64,000 bases of DNA. Origin: Atopobiaceae bacterium. GTDB lineage: Bacteria > Actinomycetota > Coriobacteriia > Coriobacteriales > Atopobiaceae. Both the position numbers and the translations under genes were made by a program. Below are positions 51,253 to 64,000 of this stretch, in pieces (the stretch's first letter is position 1; every line of letters starts with the position of its first letter). Where the stretch lies: positions 130,068 to 194,067 of the forward strand of contig CADFJN010000001.1 in NCBI GenBank assembly GCA_902834555.1, written 5' to 3'. The notes under the pieces are model-generated. The model was not told where the DNA came from, did no database searches, and was given only the letters and a program-made list of their open reading frames with translations.

Positions 51253-51709
51253 GGCATTCCGGGGCACCGCTTGGGTAGTACCTAGGTAGTACTCCAGTAC
51301 TCCGGTAGAACTGCGTTCGTGTGCGGTTTGTGCCATCCGTGCAAATTTGATGGTGCCGTAGCAAATCCAAAGAGCTGGAGCATCACGGTTGTGGCTAACG
51401 TTCGCCCTGCTAGCGGTAGGTAAAAGTGTTGTCTATTGAACCTTGTTCAAAAATATGCCCGAACTTGATTCCCGGGTACTCCCAAAGTGCTAATATCCCT
51501 CCTTGCTTTTTGAACATCCGGATCTTCGCCTTGCGAGGGTGCGCGCTTAAGAGCCACAGATGCGGGCCTATGCTCGTTACCGTACACGGGAGACGCAAAT
51601 AACTCCCTGCATGGAGTGGGTAGAATATGGTTCGTGCGCGCAGCCAGGGGCATCTCAGAAGGTTGCTTCTCGGCTGTTCGGGGATGAAGTGTGGAAGGAA
51701 GGACAAATA
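51253..51709. other. 457-base intergenic region before the ATP synthase operon
   Basis: No gene is called. GGTAGTACctaGGTAGTACTcc direct repeats with overlapping AGTACT palindromes are at 51272-51303. TTGAAC-CTT-GTTCAA, a perfect 6-bp inverted repeat, lies at 51436-51450, and a TAATAT -10-like box at 51491-51496. These may form the ATP synthase promoter and a regulator site. Confidence 0.45.
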
Positions 51710-52510
51710 GTGGACGCGCTTTCCAAGTTGCCCGATGCGATGGATGAGCTGCTTGACGGCTTCATGACCCACGCCATCGTCGGAGATACCACGGTTGGCC
51801 TCACCCAGTACATCTTCTGGATGTTCGTCGCCATTGCGCTGCTCTTCGTGGTGATGTTTGTCTTCAAGAAGAAGCAGGCGCAGAGCCTCGTGCCGCAGGG
51901 CTTCTTCGTGAACGGTATGGAGTACCTCGTCGAGTTCACCCGTGATGACATGTGCAAGTCCATCCTGGGCGACACCTGGAAGAAGCACTTCCCCTTCATC
52001 GCTGCGCTCTTCTTCTTCATCCTCTTCAATAACATCGTGGGCATCATCCCCGGCTGCCACCCCGGTACCGGCACCATTGGTGTCACGGCCGCACTCGCCC
52101 TCGTTTCGTTTGTCTACTTCATCGCCGTGGGTATCAAGCGCATGGGCGTTCTTGGGTACCTCAAGAGCTTTGCCCCCAAGGGGCTTCCCCTTCCCATGGC
52201 AATTATGGTCTGGGTCATCGAGCTCTTCTCGACATTCCTTCGCCTCATCACCCTGGCCGTTCGACTCTTCTGCAACATGTTTGCCGGCCATGTGGTCATG
52301 GGCACCTTCGCCATTCTCGCGTCGCTCTTCTTCGAGCCGCTGCTGCAGAGCTTCTCGGTGGCGGCGCTCGGTGGGGCTGCGGTCTCGGTCTTCTGGGTGC
52401 TTATTCTCATCGTCATCTATCTGGTCGAGATTCTGGTCGCTGTGATTCAGGCATACGTCTTCACACTGCTCTCGGCCGTTTACATTCAGCTCGTCGAGGA
52501 GGACGAGTAA
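51710..52510 (+). CDS. atpB: F1Fo ATP synthase subunit a
   Basis: The 266-residue membrane subunit forms the proton half-channels next to the c-ring. It has about five to six helices; the essential Arg is in LITLAVRLFCNMFAGH, and FFILFNNIVGIIPG is the typical early motif. I choose GTG 51710 (GGAAGGAAGGA upstream) over the open frame to 51560, because the extra 50 residues are not like the family. First gene of the complete atp operon. Confidence 0.93.
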   Translation: MDALSKLPDAMDELLDGFMTHAIVGDTTVGLTQYIFWMFVAIALLFVVMFVFKKKQAQSLVPQGFFVNGMEYLVEFTRDDMCKSILGDTWKKHFPFIAALFFFILFNNIVGIIPGCHPGTGTIGVTAALALVSFVYFIAVGIKRMGVLGYLKSFAPKGLPLPMAIMVWVIELFSTFLRLITLAVRLFCNMFAGHVVMGTFAILASLFFEPLLQSFSVAALGGAAVSVFWVLILIVIYLVEILVAVIQAYVFTLLSAVYIQLVEEDE

Positions 52511-52598
52511 CCAACAGGGCAACTAGCGGAACACGACCGCTTTGCATAGCACGACGTCAGAGTTCGCCTGAAACCAGGCGAGTGACAAAGGAGGAATC

Positions 52599-52790
52599 GT
52601 GGGAGTCATTGGTTATGGTCTCGGTGTTATTGGCGCCGGCATCGGTATTGGCCTCGCTGCCTACGGCGCAACCACGTCGATGGCGCGTCAGCCTGAGGTC
52701 CAGGGTCGTCTGTTCACAGTCTTCATCCTGGGCTCCGCATTCGTCGAGGCACTTGCCCTCATCGGCTTCGTCGTCACGCTGATTGCCTAG
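52599..52790 (+). CDS. atpE: F1Fo ATP synthase subunit c
   Basis: The 63-residue double-helix proteolipid forms the rotor ring. The Gly-rich first helix has GAGIGIGLAAYG, the polar loop is ARQPEVQG, and the ion-carrying Glu50 is in SAFVEALAL. The residues beside Glu50 (Ala, Leu) lack the Ser/Thr seen in Na+-binding rings, so H+ coupling is more likely. It is shorter than the usual 70-80 residues. It starts with GTG 52599 after AAAGGAGG. Confidence 0.92.
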   Translation: MGVIGYGLGVIGAGIGIGLAAYGATTSMARQPEVQGRLFTVFILGSAFVEALALIGFVVTLIA

Positions 52791-52833
52791 CTGCATGGCA
52801 CGACACGACGTACAAGTTGAGTTGGAGGGACGT

Positions 52834-53442
52834 ATGAACAGGAACATGAAGGGGAGCGCGCGCATCGTGACCGTTGCCGGTCTCATGCTGGGCACGGTCC
52901 TCTCATTGCCTACCGTTGCCCTCGCCGAAAGCCCCAGCGGCCCCGATCTCCTTCTGCCAAAGCCTGCGGAGTTCATCCCGGCACTCATCGCTTTCCTCGT
53001 CATCTGGCTCATCATGGCCAAGCTTGCTTGGCCTTCGATCCTCGGGATGATGGAGAAGCGCCAGCAGAAGATCCAGGACGACCTCGACTCTGCCGAGAAG
53101 TCCAAGGCAAAGGCGGCTGCCGAGGCACAGAGCTACGAGGACAAGCTCGTTGATGCCAACCGCAAGGCTGAGGAGATTATCTCTGAGGCCAAGAAGGAGG
53201 CCGAGGAGGAGCGCTCCCAGATTCTTGCCAAGGCGCAGCGCGAGGCGTCTGACATCATCGCCAAGGCGCATGGTGCCGTGGACTCCGAGCGTCGCAAGGC
53301 CACGATTGAGCTCTCGAACTCCGTCGTTGACCTTTCCGTCGAGATCGCGAGCAAGATCATTGGCAACGACCTTACCGAGGACCAGCAGCGCAGGCTTGCT
53401 GAGAAGTACCTCGCGGAAGTGAGTGCCCCCGATGAGCAGTAA
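52834..53442 (+). CDS. atpF: F1Fo ATP synthase subunit b
   Basis: The 202-residue peripheral stalk subunit has an N-terminal hydrophobic stretch ending ALAESPSG. This stretch looks like a cleavable signal (about 1-28) before the true anchor helix (FIPALIAFLVIWLIMAKL). A long charged coiled coil with EAQSYEDKL and many Glu/Lys/Ala then reaches the C-terminus. ATG 52834 follows TTGGAGGG. The signal-like extension is seen in some actinobacterial b subunits. The end overlaps atpH by 11 bases. Confidence 0.93.
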   Translation: MNRNMKGSARIVTVAGLMLGTVLSLPTVALAESPSGPDLLLPKPAEFIPALIAFLVIWLIMAKLAWPSILGMMEKRQQKIQDDLDSAEKSKAKAAAEAQSYEDKLVDANRKAEEIISEAKKEAEEERSQILAKAQREASDIIAKAHGAVDSERRKATIELSNSVVDLSVEIASKIIGNDLTEDQQRRLAEKYLAEVSAPDEQ

Positions 53443-53901
53443 GCGACCCGTCGAAGACAAGGCGGAGGCCTACACCAGGGCCCTGCTCGACGCAGCCCGA
53501 CAGGAGGGCCGCGCGAACGCCGACCTGGTGCAGTGGCAGCATGCCAAGAAGTTCTCGCCCGAGGTGCTCGAGACCCTCTCGGCCATGCAGGCCGAGGATG
53601 ACGCAAACCTCATTGACCAGGTTGCCAAGAGGTATAAGGAGCTCCTGGATAGCGAGGACAAGACCGTGTCGGTCACCGTCACCACGGCTGTCCCCATGGA
53701 CGATCAGCTGCGTGACAAGGTCCGTGCACAGGCCGAGAAGCTGCTCAACGCGCCCGTCTATCTTGTCGAGCGCGTTGACCCCAGCATCCTGGGCGGCGTT
53801 CTTCTCGAGGCGCGCGGCAAGCGCATGGATGCCTCGGTGCGTGCCCAGCTCTCGCACATTAGGAAGACGCTCTCCTCAGCATTTATCGGAGGTGAAGAGC
53901 A

Positions 53902-53905
<4 letters not shown>
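53432..53905 (+). CDS. atpH: F1Fo ATP synthase subunit delta
   Basis: The 157-residue OSCP/delta subunit links the stalk to the top of F1. The C-terminal region [17 protein letters not shown] and [25 protein letters not shown] is the family signature. It is slightly shorter than usual (about 175) at the N-terminus. The start overlaps atpF by 11 bases; the exact start (ATG 53432 or GTG 53423) is uncertain. Its stop overlaps the atpA start. Confidence 0.92.
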
Positions 53906-55596
<1,691 letters not shown>

Positions 55597-55602
55597 CAGC
55601 TG

Positions 55603-58010
<2,408 letters not shown>

Positions 58011-58018
58011 GAAGTCAT

Positions 58019-58444
58019 ATGGCCGAGCTCAATTGTCAGTTCGTTCGCCCGGACAGGCTTCTCTTCCAGGGGCCCGTCTCGAGCCTAGTCCTTGTCGCCC
58101 ACTCCGGCGAGCTGGGCGTGTGGCCAGGTCACGCGCCAGAGATCTGCTCGCTTGGCGACGGCGTGGTTCGCCTCCACCTCCGCGAGGAGGACGGTGGCGG
58201 TACCACCAAGGTGGTCATCTCGGGTGGCTATGCCCAGATTGACGAGAAGGGCGTCATTATCCTCGCTGACCACGCGCGCCTCGTTGACGACATCGAGCCA
58301 GACGTCGTGCGCGAGACTCGCGACACTGCTCTCGACACGCTGAACGGCCTCAATGAGACAGATGGGCGTCGTGCGTATTGGGAGAACAAGGTAAAGTGGT
58401 GTAATCTACTGCTCAAACAAGCGGCGGAGCATAAGCAGAACTAA
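58019..58444 (+). CDS. atpC: F1Fo ATP synthase subunit epsilon
   Basis: The 141-residue subunit couples gamma to the c-ring and can inhibit ATP hydrolysis. The beta-sandwich domain shows VLVAHSGELGVWPGHAP and VVISGGYAQIDEKGVIILADHA; the short C-terminal helices follow. ATG 58019 comes after the atpD stop by eight bases. It is the last gene of the ATP synthase operon. Confidence 0.93.
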   Translation: MAELNCQFVRPDRLLFQGPVSSLVLVAHSGELGVWPGHAPEICSLGDGVVRLHLREEDGGGTTKVVISGGYAQIDEKGVIILADHARLVDDIEPDVVRETRDTALDTLNGLNETDGRRAYWENKVKWCNLLLKQAAEHKQN

Positions 58445-58449
58445 GACCC

Positions 58450-58477
58450 AAGCGGCCCCGCGAAAGCGGGGTCGCTT
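58450..58477 (+). terminator. Hairpin after the ATP synthase operon
   Basis: AAGCGGCCCCGC-GAAA-GCGGGGTCGCTT is a 12-bp stem (one G-T pair) closed by a stable GAAA tetraloop. No long T-run follows, so partial read-through into murA is likely. Confidence 0.65.
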
Positions 58478-58495
58478 GCTGTATGCAGGAGGAAC

Positions 58496-59782
58496 ATGGA
58501 CGTCATCAAGGTTGAGGGCGGGCACGAAATAACTGGCGAGGTCACCGTTGAGGGCGCAAAGAACTCGGCGCTCAAGCTCATGGCAGCAACAATTATGGCT
58601 CCTGGCGTCACTACCCTGAAGAATGTTCCTAACATTGCAGACGTCCACGTTATGGGTAAGGTGCTCAAGCGCCTCGGTGCCACCATTGACGTGCTGGACA
58701 AACATACTCTCGTGATCGACACCTCGAACGTCGACAAGTGGGAGACCCCCTACGAGCTGGTTGCACAGATGCGCGCGTCGACGGCGGTTCTCGGCCCGCT
58801 CATCTCCCGCTTTGGCAAGGCTGTCGTGGCAATGCCTGGCGGCTGCAACATTGGCGCTCGCAAGATTGATATGCACATCCTTGGTCTTGAGGAGCTTGGC
58901 GTCCAGTTTGACGTCAAGTACGGTAACATTCATGCCGCCACGCCCAATGGCATTACGGGCAACACGGTCACGCTGGCATTTGCGAGCGTGGGTGCTACCG
59001 AGAACCTCATGATGGCATCGGTCCACGCAAAGGGCGCCACGATCATCGACAATGCCGCGCGCGAGCCTGAGATTGTTGACCTAGCGAACATGCTCAATGA
59101 GATGGGCGCAAAGGTTCGGGGCGCAGGTTCCCCGGTCATTGAGATCGAGGGTGTGGGAGAGCTTCATCCTGTCACACACACCGTGGTGGGCGATCGCATC
59201 GAGGCTGGCACTTTCCTAGCTATTGGAGGCCTTTGCGGCAAGCCAGTAACCGTGAATGGCTTCGACCCCATTCACCTTGGGCTTGTTCTCAAGAAGTTCG
59301 AGAAAATGGGACTTACTGTCCAGCGCGACGCCCACGACTGCACCGTCTGGCGTGAGGGTCCCATTCTTCCCACCGATATCCAGACGCTGCCCTTTCCCGG
59401 TTTTCCCACCGACATGCAAGCGCAGACCATGTGCCTTCTCGCTCTTGCCAAGGGCTCATGCGTTATTACCGAGAATGTCTTTGAGAATCGTTTCATGTTC
59501 GCGAGCGAGCTGCAGCGCATGGGCGCCGATATCACCATTGAGGGCCACCACGCCATCGTGCACGGTGTGCCTGGCTTCTCGGGCACGCAGGTAAAGTCGC
59601 CGGACCTTCGCGGCGGCGCGGCGCTGGTCATGGCCGGCCTCGTGGCCGATGGCGTGACAACCGTCTCCGCCATCCACCATATTGAGCGTGGGTACGAGGG
59701 CTTTGTGAGCAAGCTCGTCTCGCTTGGTGCCAAGGTGGAGCGGGACACGATTCCCGATGACGAGGATGCGATTAGGGACTAG
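58496..59782 (+). CDS. murA: UDP-N-acetylglucosamine 1-carboxyvinyltransferase
   Basis: The 428-residue enzyme catalyses the first committed step of peptidoglycan synthesis, transferring enolpyruvate from PEP to UDP-GlcNAc. The N-terminal EGAKNSALKLMAATI is typical. The fosfomycin-target Cys117 is present in MPGGCNIGARKID, so the enzyme should be fosfomycin-sensitive at that site. AGGAGG precedes ATG 58496. It directly follows the atp operon, a common Gram-positive arrangement. Confidence 0.95.
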   Translation: MDVIKVEGGHEITGEVTVEGAKNSALKLMAATIMAPGVTTLKNVPNIADVHVMGKVLKRLGATIDVLDKHTLVIDTSNVDKWETPYELVAQMRASTAVLGPLISRFGKAVVAMPGGCNIGARKIDMHILGLEELGVQFDVKYGNIHAATPNGITGNTVTLAFASVGATENLMMASVHAKGATIIDNAAREPEIVDLANMLNEMGAKVRGAGSPVIEIEGVGELHPVTHTVVGDRIEAGTFLAIGGLCGKPVTVNGFDPIHLGLVLKKFEKMGLTVQRDAHDCTVWREGPILPTDIQTLPFPGFPTDMQAQTMCLLALAKGSCVITENVFENRFMFASELQRMGADITIEGHHAIVHGVPGFSGTQVKSPDLRGGAALVMAGLVADGVTTVSAIHHIERGYEGFVSKLVSLGAKVERDTIPDDEDAIRD

Positions 59783-59814
59783 TTCCCTCGCACGAATAGG
59801 ATGCGGAGCGGCTG

Positions 59815-61026
59815 ATGAGCAAGCACATGAGGACCGAGGAAAACGGCTCCGGTGTCGATGCGCCTGACGAGTACAGCCGCGAAAACGTCGAGCGCTACAG
59901 CAGCAGGCGCCGTAAACACAGCCTTCGCAAGAGTGTCGTGCGGGGCGTCGTCATTGCCTTGGCGGCGATTCTTGTTGGCGGAGGGGCTGCGTTTGCCTTC
60001 TGGATCAACAACGTCCAGACCCGCATGAACAACAGCCAGGTCATCACTCCCGAGCTCCAGCAGAGTCTTGTGGGCACCGCCGTGGACAACACTCCCTCCA
60101 CACCAAATGACCCATATTACGTGTTGCTTCTTGGAACAGACGGCCGTCCTGGCGAGACGGACTATCGCGCCGATACCATCATCCTTGCCCGAATCGATCC
60201 TCCAAATAAACGCGTGACGCTTCTCTCGATCCCGCGTGACACCATGGTCGAGTGGAAGGGAACGACCATGAAGATCAACGGCGTCCATACCTACGATGGC
60301 GCTGCCGGAATGGTCCAAATTGTGAGCGAGAAGTGCGGCGTTAAGATATCCCATTACGCCGAGATTGCCTTTGACGGACTTTCGACTCTCACCGATGCGA
60401 TGGGTGGCGTGGCGGTTGACGTTGACCAATACATGAAAGACACCGAGAATTTTGATGACGTAACCGAGCTTGAGCCAGGTGTCCAGACACTTGATGGTGC
60501 GCAGGCGCTCTTCTATTGCAGGTGTCGTCACTTTCCCGATGGCGACTACACTCGCATGCGCCATCAGCGCACCTTTATAAAGGCCATGCTCAACCAGCTG
60601 CTGGCAACTAACGATCCAACAAAAATCGTGAGTCTCGTTGACGCTACTGCAGACGTTATCTCCACCGATCTCTCGGTTTCTGACATCGTGTCCCTGGCAT
60701 CCGAAATGGTGGGCATGGATACGGAGAATGACATTTACACCGCGTACGTTCCCTCCGAGCCAAAAGATGTTGACGGTGTCGCCTATGTTGTAGCCGACTG
60801 GGGGGCGCTTGACGAGATGATGAAGGTCATCGATGCAGGCGAGGACCCATCGTCTCTTGACGTTGAGCAGTACGGATGCGTGGACGAGGACTCCTCATCC
60901 ACAACCGTGGATGCCAGCACAGATGGAGCCACGGGTTCCTCTTCCGCTGCCATATCGACCGCGACATCATCCGCTCAGTCTGCCGAATCTACGGCTTCCT
61001 CGTCTACCTCGGCGCCAAAGAACTGA
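59815..61026 (+). CDS. LytR-CpsA-Psr family cell-wall glycopolymer ligase
   Basis: The 403-residue membrane-anchored enzyme should attach teichoic-acid-like or capsular polymers to peptidoglycan outside the cell. There is a basic cytoplasmic N-terminus (1-43, RRRKHSLRK) and one helix (about 44-64). The LCP domain has LLLGTDGRPGETDYRADTIILARID and VTLLSIPRDTMVEW with the conserved Asp and Arg residues. A Ser/Thr-rich flexible tail closes the protein. It lies between murA and sugar-nucleotide genes, which fits an envelope role. Confidence 0.9.
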   Translation: MSKHMRTEENGSGVDAPDEYSRENVERYSSRRRKHSLRKSVVRGVVIALAAILVGGGAAFAFWINNVQTRMNNSQVITPELQQSLVGTAVDNTPSTPNDPYYVLLLGTDGRPGETDYRADTIILARIDPPNKRVTLLSIPRDTMVEWKGTTMKINGVHTYDGAAGMVQIVSEKCGVKISHYAEIAFDGLSTLTDAMGGVAVDVDQYMKDTENFDDVTELEPGVQTLDGAQALFYCRCRHFPDGDYTRMRHQRTFIKAMLNQLLATNDPTKIVSLVDATADVISTDLSVSDIVSLASEMVGMDTENDIYTAYVPSEPKDVDGVAYVVADWGALDEMMKVIDAGEDPSSLDVEQYGCVDEDSSSTTVDASTDGATGSSSAAISTATSSAQSAESTASSSTSAPKN

Positions 61027-61093
61027 TTACTTGGGGATAATGTCTCCAGGACACGCGCCGGGGGCGCGTAAAGCAAGATGGGGGAGACTTCTC

Positions 61094-61522
61094 ATGGCTC
61101 TAACGGGTGACGGAAACCAAGACCATGCCCTTACAAGGGCAGGTGAGGACTATCTCGAGTCCATATACAGGCTGTCTAAAGAGTCGGGTGATTCCGATGG
61201 CAGCGTTCGCTCGGTCGATGTTGCAGAGCAGCTCGACGTGTCAAAGGCAAGCGTAAACAAGGCGCTTTCTATGCTCAAAGAAGAGGGCATGGTCAATCAA
61301 AGCCGCTACGGCCGCGTGACCCTAACGCCCGAGGGCAAGAAGTACGCCGCCATTGTGTGGCGCGCTCACCGCGCACTGCGCGCTTTCCTCGAGACCGATC
61401 TTGGCGTTGAGCCCGAGCGCGCAGACGAGGAGGCGTGTCTCATGGAGCATGTGCTCTCTGCTGACACTATGTCGCGCCTGATTGATTACCTGGCAAAGCA
61501 GGGCGTTACCATCCCCGACTAA
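61094..61522 (+). CDS. DtxR/MntR-family metal-dependent repressor
   Basis: The 142-residue regulator has a winged-helix N-terminal domain (LTRAGEDYLESIYRL, then VDVAEQLDVSKASVNKALSML) and a dimerisation domain, and no SH3 domain, so it has MntR length. The likely metal ligands are Asp19 and Glu22 (as in MntR), His92, and Cys115/Glu118/His119 (EACLMEH), which match the Cys102/Glu105/His106 site of DtxR, whereas MntR has Glu99 in the Cys position. It may therefore sense Fe(II) or have mixed metal choice. It is a natural candidate to bind the DtxR-type box at feoAB. GGGGGAGA precedes ATG 61094. Confidence 0.9.
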   Translation: MALTGDGNQDHALTRAGEDYLESIYRLSKESGDSDGSVRSVDVAEQLDVSKASVNKALSMLKEEGMVNQSRYGRVTLTPEGKKYAAIVWRAHRALRAFLETDLGVEPERADEEACLMEHVLSADTMSRLIDYLAKQGVTIPD

Positions 61523-61701
61523 CATCGTGGCTATTTGATGCGCTCGGTGTGTGCGCTGTATGACGGCGGTCCGAAATGCATCCGCAGTCCGGTTGAGGTC
61601 CGCCGCTAGGAGAAGGCGGAAGAATCAGCACGCGTGCAGGGGTATGGTGTGTCTGGCGGCTTTTGCCATAACTGCGAACTATCGAAGGGATCACAACTAC
61701 C

Positions 61702-62598
61702 ATGAAGGCAATTATTCCTGCGGCGGGTCTTGGGACGCGCTTTCTGCCTGCAACAAGGTGCATGCCCAAAGAGCTCCTGCCCGTCCTCGACAAGCCCATC
61801 CTCCAGTATGTCGTTGAGGAGGCATTGGAGCCCGAGGGCGTCGATGGCGTCGTTATTGTTAACTCGCGTGAGAAGCCTCAGATTGAACAGTACTTCTCGG
61901 TTGACGAGGAGTTCGAGGGAATGCTCCGCGGACGTGGCAAAGGTGAGGCTGCCGACCGCGTTCACGAGGCCTCCACGCTGCCTGTTTCCTTTGTCTATCA
62001 GGATAACCCGCGAGGCCTCGGCCATGCTGTTCACTGCGCGGCAGACAAGATTGATGGCGAGCCCTTCTTCGTACTCCTTGGCGACTACTTTGTGCCCGAT
62101 AGGCAGATGTGCGTGCGTATGGCGCAGGTCTCTCGCGAGCACGATGGCGCCTCGGTCATAGCGGTGGCGCCGGTTCCCGCCGACCAGGTGAGCCGCTATG
62201 GCATCATTGCCGGACAGTGCGTTGGTCACCTGGATGGCGCAGGGAGTGGCGAGGAAGATGAAGGCGCCGTCTGGAAGGTGACGGGTCTTGTCGAGAAGCC
62301 CAAGCCCGAGGATGCCCCTTCGCGCCTCTTCATCGTAGGACGCTATCTCCTCTCGCCGCGTATCATGGAGCTTCTTGCCACGCAGGCCCCCGGTGCCGGC
62401 AACGAGATTCAGCTCACCGATTCCATGCAGCGCCTCCTCGATGAGGAAGAGATGTACGCGCTGGTGGTAGACCCAGCTGAAGGCTGTGACACTGGCACGC
62501 CTGCTGCCTGGGCGGCAACAAACGCACGCATGGCGCTCAAGAACCCTCAGACAGCGGGGGCTTTCCGCGAGGCATTTGGAGATAGGGTACTTGGATAG
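61702..62598 (+). CDS. galU: UTP-glucose-1-phosphate uridylyltransferase
   Basis: The 298-residue enzyme makes UDP-glucose for cell-wall glycans. It starts with the nucleotidyltransferase signature IIPAAGLGTRFLPATRCMPK, then ELLPVLDKPILQYVVEEAL, with VSFVYQDNPRGLGHAV and GLVEKPKPEDAPS in later positions. The length is normal. It overlaps the following phosphohexomutase start by eight bases; that enzyme may supply its glucose-1-phosphate. Confidence 0.94.
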   Translation: MKAIIPAAGLGTRFLPATRCMPKELLPVLDKPILQYVVEEALEPEGVDGVVIVNSREKPQIEQYFSVDEEFEGMLRGRGKGEAADRVHEASTLPVSFVYQDNPRGLGHAVHCAADKIDGEPFFVLLGDYFVPDRQMCVRMAQVSREHDGASVIAVAPVPADQVSRYGIIAGQCVGHLDGAGSGEEDEGAVWKVTGLVEKPKPEDAPSRLFIVGRYLLSPRIMELLATQAPGAGNEIQLTDSMQRLLDEEEMYALVVDPAEGCDTGTPAAWAATNARMALKNPQTAGAFREAFGDRVLG

Positions 62599-63994
62599 GC
62601 GTTCCAACATAATCCGTTTTGGTGCTGATGGCTGGCAGGCGCGCCTGGACGACGGCTTTGACGAAGCCGGCGTCAGGCGCGTTGCCGATGCGCTCGGTTT
62701 GCTCTGGGCAGATGCTCATCCTGGGGCTGCGATTCTCGTTGGCTATGACACGCGCCACAACTCGGCCGAGTACGCTCGCTCGGTCGCGGGAGTGCTTGCG
62801 TCTTTTGGCCTGCGTGCCATTGTCTCCGACAGGCCGTGCCCCACGCCTGCCGTCTCGTGGTGCTGCTCAAGACGGGATGACGCTGCGGGTGTGGTAATGC
62901 TAACGGCGAGCGAGCGTTCCTGCGAGTACGGGGGCCTCATCGTTCGCGGCGCTGATGGCGGGCCGGTATCGCGCGAGTTTCTAGATACCGTGGAGCAGCA
63001 CATCTCTCTGGATCCCCCTGTCCATAGCGGCGACTACCAGGTTGAGAACTTCATAGATCCATACCTTGATGATCTAGTCACGCTTGTGGATGGCGCGGCG
63101 ATTGCAGCGGCTTCACCGAGTGTCGTGGTCGACCCTATGTATGGCGCGGGGGCAGGCGTACTCGCTAAAGCCCTTGAGCGTCTTGGCTGCAACGTAACCG
63201 AGATTCACGCCGGTCCTTGCGAAGACTTCTGTGGCCTTCACCCAGAACCAGCAGATCCGTGGGCGGATGAATGCGAGGAGATCGTATCCTCGACCGGCGC
63301 CGACATGGGCTTTCTTCTTGACTGCGACGGGGATCGCGCAGGCGTGGTAGATGAGAATGGCAACATCTTGCTGCCGCATGAGCTCTCTCCGTTGGTTCTG
63401 GGCCATCTTGTTGAGAACCGTGGGGGGTCTGGGCGAGTGGTGGTTACGCTCACGTGCTCTGCGAGAATAGCGCGTCAGGCTGAACGTCTGGGTTGCCAGC
63501 TTACTTCTGTTCCGGTCGGCTTCTCTCGTATATATAGAGAAATGCTCGAGGGTGACGTAATTATGGGTGCCGAGGAGTACGGAGGTCTCGCCTTCCCCTC
63601 CCACCTGTTCGAACGCGACGGCCTGCTCGCCTGCCTTCTGGTAGTGGAGCTGGCTGCGGGTACGGGGCGGACCGTCCGCCAGCTGGTGGGCGACATGGGC
63701 GACAGGATTGGCCACATGCGCTACACGCGCAGGGATGTTCGACTCGACCCCGCGGCGACGCAAGCGTTCCGCAATGTCCTGCCCGGCCTCAACCCCGGCT
63801 CCGTCGCGGGGAGGCGTCCCGTCGAGGTCAGCCACGCCGACGGCCTGCGCCTCCAGTTCGATGACGGGTCCTGGGTCCTCATGCGCCCGTCGAGGTCGGA
63901 CCCCGTGGTGAGGGTCTACTCCGAGGCGCCCACCGAAGGGGAGCGCGACCGCCTCCTCGACGCCTCCTGCGGGATGGTCCGCGCCGGGGCCTGA
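62591..63994 (+). CDS. Phosphohexomutase family protein with an altered active-site loop
   Basis: The 467-residue member of the phosphoglucomutase/phosphomannomutase superfamily has the four expected loops. The phosphoserine loop is MLTASERSC (usual TASHNP: Ser kept, His-Asn-Pro changed). The Mg loop is DCDGDRAG, the sugar loop GAEEYGGL (usual EESGG) and the phosphate loop RPSRSDPVVRVYSE (usual RPSGTEP). It starts with TTG 62591 (GGAG 10 bases upstream), overlapping the galU stop. It probably interconverts glucose-6- and glucose-1-phosphate, but the changed loops leave its activity or specificity open. Confidence 0.85.
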   Translation: MDRRSNIIRFGADGWQARLDDGFDEAGVRRVADALGLLWADAHPGAAILVGYDTRHNSAEYARSVAGVLASFGLRAIVSDRPCPTPAVSWCCSRRDDAAGVVMLTASERSCEYGGLIVRGADGGPVSREFLDTVEQHISLDPPVHSGDYQVENFIDPYLDDLVTLVDGAAIAAASPSVVVDPMYGAGAGVLAKALERLGCNVTEIHAGPCEDFCGLHPEPADPWADECEEIVSSTGADMGFLLDCDGDRAGVVDENGNILLPHELSPLVLGHLVENRGGSGRVVVTLTCSARIARQAERLGCQLTSVPVGFSRIYREMLEGDVIMGAEEYGGLAFPSHLFERDGLLACLLVVELAAGTGRTVRQLVGDMGDRIGHMRYTRRDVRLDPAATQAFRNVLPGLNPGSVAGRRPVEVSHADGLRLQFDDGSWVLMRPSRSDPVVRVYSEAPTEGERDRLLDASCGMVRAGA

Positions 63995-64000
63995 CGCCGG

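Overview
The window looks like a chromosome segment of a high-GC Gram-positive anaerobe, most likely a coriobacterium (Atopobiaceae, Olsenella-like). This placement is an inference from base composition, gene content and gene order; no database search was possible. Most of the window is dense, GC-rich housekeeping DNA. Between about 28.3 and 43.5 kb lies a visibly less GC-rich accessory block.

Left part (0-28 kb). It starts with the tail of an unidentified acidic protein, a small membrane protein and a small heat-shock protein. Next comes a leftward module of response regulator, histidine kinase and MacB-like ABC transporter, then a frameshifted WalJ-type metallo-hydrolase and a possible nuclease gene bracketed by palindromic repeats. 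The rightward group tilS-hpt-ftsH-aminotransferase follows, then a PHP-phosphoesterase pseudogene, a fused feoAB iron transporter behind a DtxR-type box, exonuclease III, a toxin-antitoxin pair with a PIN toxin, two patatin-like lipases, a sirtuin, a fused folP-folK, a biotin-ligase-like protein, coaX and rpmE.

Accessory block (28.3-43.5 kb). An IS200-type element is followed by a GntR-controlled PTS sugar operon. It encodes EIIB, EIIC and EIIA of the galactitol type, a triosephosphate-isomerase homologue, a YjbQ protein, two different class II aldolase families and a frameshifted membrane protein. A leftward trigger-factor-like gene comes next. Then there is a compact type II-C CRISPR-Cas locus: 15 repeats plus one degenerate repeat, a leftward tracrRNA, cas1, cas2, an intervening relBE-type toxin-antitoxin pair, and a convergent 1006-residue cas9 with all catalytic residues. 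The repeat ends in an extended -10 promoter, as in Neisseria-type II-C arrays.

Right part (43.7-64 kb). This holds an FAD oxidoreductase, prfA, prmC, tsaC, rpiB, glyA, upp, a small membrane protein, the complete F1Fo ATP synthase operon (atpB,E,F,H,A,G,D,C), murA, an LCP-family cell-wall ligase, a DtxR-family metalloregulator that may control feoAB, galU and a phosphohexomutase. The common rpmE-prfA-prmC neighbourhood is therefore interrupted by about 15 kb of accessory DNA.

At least four families of intergenic inverted repeats are scattered among the genes. One has four copies with 21-bp inverted ends. Three genes carry frameshifts, and one of these also has a nonsense codon.
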